Positions 58,111 through 64,000 of a stretch of DNA of 64,000 bases are shown here, one piece after another (positions within the stretch are counted from its first letter, which is position 1; every line of letters starts with the position of its first letter). A model generated the notes under the pieces. The model saw only the letters and a list, made by a program, of their open reading frames with translations. It did no database searches and had not been told where the DNA came from. The DNA lies in contig QJPP01000052.1 of NCBI GenBank assembly GCA_003996215.1, forward strand, positions 868,001 to 932,000. The letters are read 5' to 3'. The translations under genes and the position numbers were made by a program. The DNA comes from Jaltomata sinuosa. Lineage: Eukaryota > Streptophyta > Magnoliopsida > Solanales > Solanaceae.

Positions 58111-58800
58111 GAAATCAAATCCTAAACTTAGACACGGCGTGTCCTAGGAATGCAACTGACTCAAGCCAAAACTCGCACTTTGAGAACTTGGCATAAGGCC
58201 AATGATTTCTCAAATTCTGGAGTATAATCCTCAAGTACTGCTCATGCTCATCTCTACTCCGTGAGTACATCAAGATGTCGTCGATGAAAACTATCACAAA
58301 TGAGTCCAAATAGGGGCTAAGCACCCTGTGCATCATATCCATGAAAGCTGCGGGGGCATTAGTCAACCTAAAAGACATCACCAGGAACTCATAATAACAA
58401 TAACCTGTCCTAAATGATGCCTTAGGGATATCCTCCACCCAAATCCTCAACTGATGGTAGCTGGACCTCATAGAAAATGTCGAAAACATGACTGAACCCT
58501 GAAGCTTATAAAACAAGTTATCAATCTGCGGCATCGGATACCTATTCTTTTTATTCACCTTATTCAGTTTTAGATAATCAGTACACATCCTAATTGACCC
58601 ATCTGTCTTCTTCACAAAGAGAATAGGACCACCCCAAGGTGACATAATCAGCCTAATGAAACCCTAAGCTAACAAGTCATGGGGCTTATCCTTAAGCTCG
58701 CTCAGCTCAGAAGGACTCATACGGTAAGGAGAAATAGAAATGGGTTGGGTGCCCAGCTCTAACTCAATGGCAAAATCAATATCCCTCTCAGGTGGAAGGC
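58111..58800 (-). pseudogene. Reverse transcriptase of element A
   Basis: 176 codons are open at 58115-58645: GGPILFVKKTDGSIRMCTDY, LKLNKVNKKNRYPMPQIDNL, YYEFLVMSFRLTNAPAAFMD and FVIVFIDDILMYSRSRDEHE, with both catalytic Asp residues of FIDD intact. FSKCEFWLESVAFLGHAVS follows. Upstream, 58650-58800 gives the linker (LPPERDIDFAIELELGTQPI). The least damaged RT of the window, though the polyprotein around it is broken. Confidence 0.87.
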
Positions 58801-58933
58801 CTGGCAGGTCAGTAGGGAACACATCTAGGAAGTCTCTAACCACATGAACTGACTCAGGAGAAGAAGGGTCAGCACTAGTATGTTGGATATATGCTAGATA
58901 AGCTAAACACCCACAAGAAATCAGCTTTCTAGA

Positions 58934-59338
58934 TCAAAGACAAGAGATGATCCCAGATGGTGCGCGGCTAATAGAACCCTGCCACATAACCAGGGATACA
59001 CCAGGCATAGCTATGGTAATTATCTTGGCATAGCAATCCAAAACCGCATGGTGAGGGGATAACCAGTCCATGGCTAGTATCACCTCAAAGTCTAACATAT
59101 CAAGAATCATCAAATCACCCCAAGTCTCCAAATCGCCAACATAAATCATACAAGATCTCAAAATCGAATCTACAACTAAAGAATCTCCTATTGGGGTCAA
59201 AATAGATACATAATCACTAGCCAACCCCAAGAAATTCAAATAGTAGGCATAAACATACGAGCAAGTAGGTCCAGTATCAAATAAAGTAACGGTTGGTTGA
59301 CAGCATACAAAAATCGTACATGTGATCACAACATCCAA
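58934..59338 (-). pseudogene. Protease domain of element A
   Basis: 134 codons are open: QPTVTLFDTGPTCSYVYAYY has an intact Asp-Thr-Gly active site, and LDMLDFEVILAMDWLSPHHA the ILGMDWL hallmark with Ala for Gly. It ends PSGIISCL and is followed towards RT by a stop near 58934. Would cut the gag-pol precursor. Confidence 0.85.
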
Positions 59339-59499
59339 GGCCTATGCCTTCGGTCTTCTAGGGACCACATAAAATGGACGACGACCACTACCTAACCGAC
59401 CGCCATCCATACCACCTATCCTACCATGCGGGGCACTACCCCTTGCCTGACTACCACCTCCTCTAGCCGGTGACTGAACTGCACGAATGGGCTGAGCTG

Positions 59500-60466
59500 C
59501 CTAAACTGTACCCTATTAGGGAAATCTCTAGCATAATGACCACTGACCCCACACTCATAGCAAGTTGATCCCTGCTGGGGGTACTCTCTGGCATAGTGAT
59601 TGCTAACAACGCACTCATAGCAAGGTCTTAATGGCCCACCCTACCGAGATGAACCAGCTAAACATGTGTGGCAACCATGGCCTGATTCCCTAGAAGCTGC
59701 ACCCCTCGAAGACTGACCAGGATGACCATGATGGCTACCCTTACCCTTCTCAAGCTGAGAACTACCAGAAGACTGAAGCAAAGCCTGAACTAGTTGACTA
59801 GACTGATCCTGGTGCTGCTGTGGCTAATACACTCGGCCCCACTGGCCTGAACACCTACTACCATGATGAGAACCATTATAGCTACCCTTATGTCGAGGCC
59901 TTTTATCGCTGCCCCCCAGATCATGGTGATGTAAATCCTCCACGGTATGGACATAGTCTGCAATAGCCTAAAATGATTGACCACTAGCAATTAATATCTC
60001 TGATGGCTCTCTAAACTCTGTCCGCAATCCCCAAACAAACCTACAGATTCTTTCAGGCTCGGTAGGCATAAGCATGGCCCCAAATGGAGTAAGCTAATGT
60101 AAATGGGTCTCGTACTCAGATACGATCATGGATCCATATATAAGCCTCGTGAACTACTCCCTGCGACACTCTTTGTTGCTCTATGGCAAGAACTTAGCCA
60201 TAAAGACCTGGTAGAACTTTGACTAAGACAATAGAGGTAACGAAGATGATCTTCAAGAAGCCTGAGACCTCCACCATAACATAGCTGGGTCCTCTAGCTG
60301 ATAAGTAGTATAACTGACTCCGTGAGTCTCCAACAACCCCAAGTGATGTAGCATCTCCTTGCAAGTAGTAATGAAGTCATGTGGATCCTGACCAGAAGTA
60401 CCAGTGAACCTCAGAGGTTCCAATCTCAGAAACCTAACAAATGCCTTATTCTCCATCTCTATCATA
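59500..60466 (-). pseudogene. Gag of element A, N-terminus cut off
   Basis: From 60465 the minus strand reads NKAFVRFLRLEPLRFTGTSG, QDPHDFITTCKEMLHHLGLL and YTTYQLEDPAMLWWRSQAS, the start of the gag core. The rest of the core is shifted and stopped. A Gln/Gly/Arg-rich linker follows (59690-59990). Two knuckles close it (59515-59640): a degraded CYECVVSNHYAREY and CYECGVSGHYARDF, each lacking the last Cys. The part before codon NKAF is separated by the LTR at 60467. Confidence 0.78.
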
Positions 60467-63018
60467 TGTCATGACCCGATTTCTCGGTCATGATGGCACC
60501 TACAACCTCCCAGTAGGCGAACCAATCCCTATAGCCCGGAACAGTTAGTAATGGGCTTTTATCTAACAAGAAAGCAAAAGAACAATATAAATAGAGGGAG
60601 CAAGGGAACAAGATAAAGAAATACACAACATGAATACATAAGCAGAAGCTATACCAACACCCAAAACCTGTTATCATAGTATAAAGCCGAAACTACATCA
60701 ACGGAGTACAAAGGGATCCAAAATAATATATACAAATGTCTTCGAGTAGTAAGAGAGTACATAATACAAAAGATCAACTAGAAGCTAAGCTCTGGTTGCC
60801 AAGAGCACACCCTTAGTCTGGGACAGTCGAAAACCTCCTAGCACGAGTCTCCACGAGCTAATAGTGATGGCCCACACAAATATCTACACCAGAAGATGCA
60901 GAAGTGTAGTGTTAGCACCAATTGCCAAGCAACGGGTGCCCAGTAGGTATCATAGAACGATTGGTCACATATAAGATAAAAGTGCAGTAATAAGCAGAGT
61001 AGAAGAAAATAGTCATAGAAAACAATGAATGAGTACATGAAAGCTAGCACGGAAATAATACAAGCAGAAAATAACATACATGGATAGATACTAGAATACA
61101 TATCACATGCACTGGTGAAAGAAAGAAATAATGCACCTAGGATCCTCGCAATAACAATATATGTAGGGGGGTTTAGAAAATAGGCAGTATACTGGTAACC
61201 TCAAGTAAAAAGAGAAGGAGGAAAGAAAAATAACGATAGCATGCTCGAAGACAAGAATAATAACCAAGACAAGCTATATAATACTAGTCTCGATATCAGG
61301 TTACAATAAGGGATCAATATAAGGAATCATATCACGGTAAAGCAATAATAAGTCTACCTACAGTCCCAACGGCCACCCAAACAATCGAGGTATGCAATCC
61401 AGTGAAAACAAACCCTTTGGCCACCTATAAAACTAGAGTGTACACTCGTCAAACAACAAACAAGGCTGAAATCTCTCACAAATGGATGATATGACATGAT
61501 ATGTTGAACTAAGTATGATAACAGTGTCGTATGTTACCCCCTACGGTATCCCAAAGGTCCAATAAAGGCGGGATCAATTGAAGGGATTCTCTCGAGTACC
61601 TCTACTCCACCGTACACCTCTCTTTGGTCATCCTTCAACCCGTAGCACTTAGTCCAGAATGACAGAGTCCATGGAGGTCTACTCGTAGACCACATACTAA
61701 ATCTCAAACCACAATATAATAGTTTGGAGTGTCATTGAATCCAAACTAGTAACCAAACCCTGATAATGAATGATTGGATCCTACCCAGGTCTAAATCAGT
61801 GAAATAAGTCTCAAAAAAACCCTTCAAGGGTGCCCGGGCGTATCCGCATCTAAAATAGTAGTAAATCAAGATCGGTGATTGGCTTTACTGAGTCTAATAT
61901 CATTTCTCATCAATAACAAAAGAAGTCTAGAAACTCAACCGAACCGGGTCTAGTGTAATAGGAAAACTGTGATAAATTTCTCTTTTAACTTTTCTTAACC
62001 CAAGAAGATCCACTAAAATAGTACCAACTCATTTCATAACCATTTTTATCGAGAACAAGCCCCCGAGTTCATGCAAGATTTAGAGAAAAATGTAAGGTAG
62101 GCCCGAAGCCAAAATTGTAGTAAAATCATGTAGAAATCCATTTATATGCATGAAAATGACATGTTCAATCACAAATAATAGCCCATTGGCTCATAATAAA
62201 CCTATCAGCCCTGCACAGGCTACAATTGCTCTACAACATAGATAGCCAGCTCTATAACAATAATAACAATGTCCGGGACTCACAGACATTCCCATATACC
62301 CCACCCTCTATGTTCCAGAGTCAGTACAAGGCCACACAGGACCACTAGGGTGATAATATCATCTATAACAAATAAGACAAACATCGGAGGAAGAAAACAA
62401 GTCGAACATGAAGAAGTGATCAAGGTCTGGGCTACCAAACTAATAAAACTACCCAAGGATGCCAATCAGTACAATTTTATCCTATATATGCCAAGTCTAA
62501 AGAGTTAAATCATAACCTACCTGTTTTTCAATTACAAGCTACTGGAATGACGATGTCCAAGCCCCAACCGCTGTGACAAGCTTCGAATGGAAGTCAAACT
62601 ATCAAGAATGCAAACTACACGTTAAAATGGGACTAACGATGCCCATATTGCTATAACTATAGCCGGGTCAAAAATTGAGTCACCGTCGGGCCCCTAGGCC
62701 TTGCAACCTGAAGCCAAAAACAAAAGAGCGTATAATGATCACCACACTCCCGTGAGTGCATGCTCAGAATATTAAAGGAAATAGACAATGGAAATGGCTC
62801 AAAACAGCCTACCAATAACAAGAACAATCTAGGAATCAAAGAGGCAAATTTTAACAGGATAAACAATGGACTCATTGATTTGGAGATATGAAAAATGATC
62901 ACAGGACCAATAAACTTTACCAAGATTCCATGAATAGAAGCTATGAAGAGAAATATGAAGCTTGAGCTTATAACAAGGGATTTTTTTTGTTTTTGGGTGA
63001 TGAAATCAAAAAAGGGAG

Positions 63019-63026
63019 TTTATATA
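63019..63026 (-). promoter_or_regulatory. TATA box of the LTR at 60467
   Basis: The minus strand reads GTATATAAAC, directly downstream, in element orientation, of the word array at 63028-63250. Confidence 0.55.
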
Positions 63027-63027
63027 C

Positions 63028-63250
63028 TGCCCAGGGGTCCTTCATCGCGGTCGTAAAGGGACCCCACACGGTCGTGATGACCACACTAACTAGACTATCA
63101 TGGTCGGGATGACTAGCCACGAAGCTGCGAAGAACAAGATGTGAGGGTCTTCATCGCGGTCGCAACAATGGATGTCGTGATAACATCCATGATTGCAAAG
63201 AACAAAGGTACTTGGTCCACATGACCTTCACCACAATCGTGTGGAAGGTC
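63028..63250 (-). promoter_or_regulatory. U3 array of TCATCGCGGTCGT-type words
   Basis: TTCATCGCGGTCGTAAAGG, CACGGTCGTGATGACC, ATGGTCGGGATGAC, TTCATCGCGGTCGCAAC and CACAATCGTGTGGAAGG recur in 220 bases. The word is different from that in the A and N1 LTRs although these are the same LTR family. Confidence 0.6.
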
Positions 63251-63253
63251 CTC

Positions 63254-64000
63254 TGATAATGCTCAAAGTACCACTCCAATTAAGAAGCGTAAGCGATCGT
63301 TGTCAAATATAGAACCCAACAAAGGTTGGGGTCGATCCCACAGAGAATATGGTGAAAGTTAAGTCTTTAGTGAATTAGTTGACTAATGGTCAATAGTTTC
63401 CGGTAAATAAAGGGGGGTTTTGTGTGAACAATGTGTAAACAAAATGAACAATAATGTATGAGTGAAAATCAAGATGAGAGAGAACTAGGGAAGTGTTCAC
63501 CATGCCGATGGTAACAATGTCGACTCTAAGCTTAACCGGGTTCTTTCTATATGTGTGTCACGATGTGATTGAATTAATGGTATCATCTAAACGTTTCTCA
63601 ACAAAATAGACGAACTTACTTTTCAATTCTCTCGAACTTGAAAAGGTGTGCTTTTATATTTCAATCCTAAACATCAAGTAGATTAATCTAGTTACAGCAT
63701 TAATCATAAGACGAGAGTTAGTAGTCTCGAATCCTTGTCATTAATCAAGTTTCCCGGTTTTAATCTCTTTACTCAAGCAAATTAAACCTAGGCATGTTCT
63801 AATGTTTGCAACCACTAGAAATCGTTAAATAATGAATGATTAACAACGTGACAACATATATATTGAACCCGACGCTACCCGGAATCTATCTTGCTACTTT
63901 TGCCATGGCTCCCACAACCCTAGTTGTGGGAGGTTTAGTTAATCATGCTTGTAGAAGAATAGAAGAAAGTCATATTCATAATAAAGAAAAGAGATCCTTA
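63254..64000 (-). mobile_element. Left end of an Athila/Tat-like LTR, running off the window
   Basis: Starts TGATAATGCTCAAAG on the plus strand and is collinear with 10963-11700 and 16900-17640: AAGAAGCGTAAGCG, GTTGGGGTCGATCCCACAG, the run of GGGGGG and the CCATGGCTCCCACAACCC block. The left flank is TCCTC. Only 747 bases are present, so it cannot be told whether it is the 3' LTR of a complete copy or a solo LTR. Confidence 0.85.

Larger units (their letters stand above)
28338..60466 (-). mobile_element. Element A: minus-strand Ty3/gypsy chromovirus, opened by N1
   Basis: Read right to left: gag (59640-60466, N-terminus cut), protease, RT, RNase H and integrase to 56717, then after removal of N1 (31564-56716) integrase continues at 31563 and ends near 30800, followed by the 3' LTR (28338-30754). 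The join is exact: codons read through the single ACTAA copy. The 5' LTR and primer site should lie right of the LTR at 60467. The left 900 or so bases of its 3' LTR are lost at 28338. Confidence 0.85.
60467..63253 (-). repeat. LTR of the TGTAATGACC family, inserted in gag of A, itself interrupted
   Basis: The left end is the exact LTR terminus (the minus strand ends GGGTCATGACA at 60467), directly joined to mid-gag codons of A with no primer site, so it is most simply the 3' LTR of another minus-strand element or a solo LTR. TCATA (60462-60466) is the candidate target site. It runs collinear with the N1 LTR to about 62990 and includes a TATA box and a word array, then is cut by the LTR at 63254. 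Confidence 0.75.

Noticed and set aside
60467..63253. 5' LTR of element A itself
   Set aside because: No primer site or gag start lies between this LTR and mid-gag codons, and the join is exactly at the LTR terminus, so a separate insertion is simpler. A deletion cannot be fully excluded.

Overview
This is a repeat-dense stretch of plant nuclear DNA, most likely from a eudicot and plausibly a Solanaceae species. The organism call is an inference from the LTR families, the plant tRNA primer sites (initiator Met and Asp), a Stowaway-type MITE and a class III peroxidase exon fragment. I see no intact cellular gene, tRNA, rRNA or CRISPR array. Almost everything is LTR retrotransposon sequence, nested up to three levels deep, and every coding region carries stops or frameshifts.

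Layout. 1-233: end of a plus-strand LTR of an Athila/Tat-like family, sitting in the pol gene of a plus-strand Ty3/gypsy chromovirus, T1a (pol end 234-630, 3' LTR 814-2849). 2850-6547: the only sizeable stretch that is not LTR retrotransposon, AT-rich, with a Stowaway MITE (4071-4313), an unrecognised degenerate exon-like frame and a peroxidase exon 2 fragment (5483-5679, minus). 6548-9415: solo LTR of a family starting TGTAATGACC. 9418-22815: second chromovirus T1b (plus). Its 5' LTR is split by a complete minus-strand non-autonomous gag-protease element (TR-GAG type, 10963-18508, target duplication AGTAT). Its internal region breaks off inside integrase at about 22815 and is fused to the 3' part of a TGTAATGACC element (22816-24151) with a 4.2-kb LTR (24152-28337).

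28338-60466: a minus-strand chromovirus, A, with a truncated 3' LTR (28338-30754), pol end (30755-31563) and the rest of pol and gag (56717-60466). It was opened by element N1 (31564-56716, minus, target duplication ACTAA). N1 was in turn hit twice. T2 (32914-41577), a plus-strand chromovirus with a nearly full-length decayed gag-pol, lies in its 3' LTR. A non-autonomous element (43014-50187) carrying a single gene resembling the 'putative plant transposon protein' family lies in its internal region. At 60467 an LTR of the TGTAATGACC family interrupts the gag of A, and at 63254 another Athila/Tat-like LTR interrupts that LTR and runs off the window.

The most interesting pattern is in the promoters. 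In several unrelated LTR families the stretch just before the TATA box is an array of short, CpG-rich, often palindromic words. The word differs between families and even between copies of one family. This looks like a fast-evolving promoter module shared in form, not in sequence, across families.
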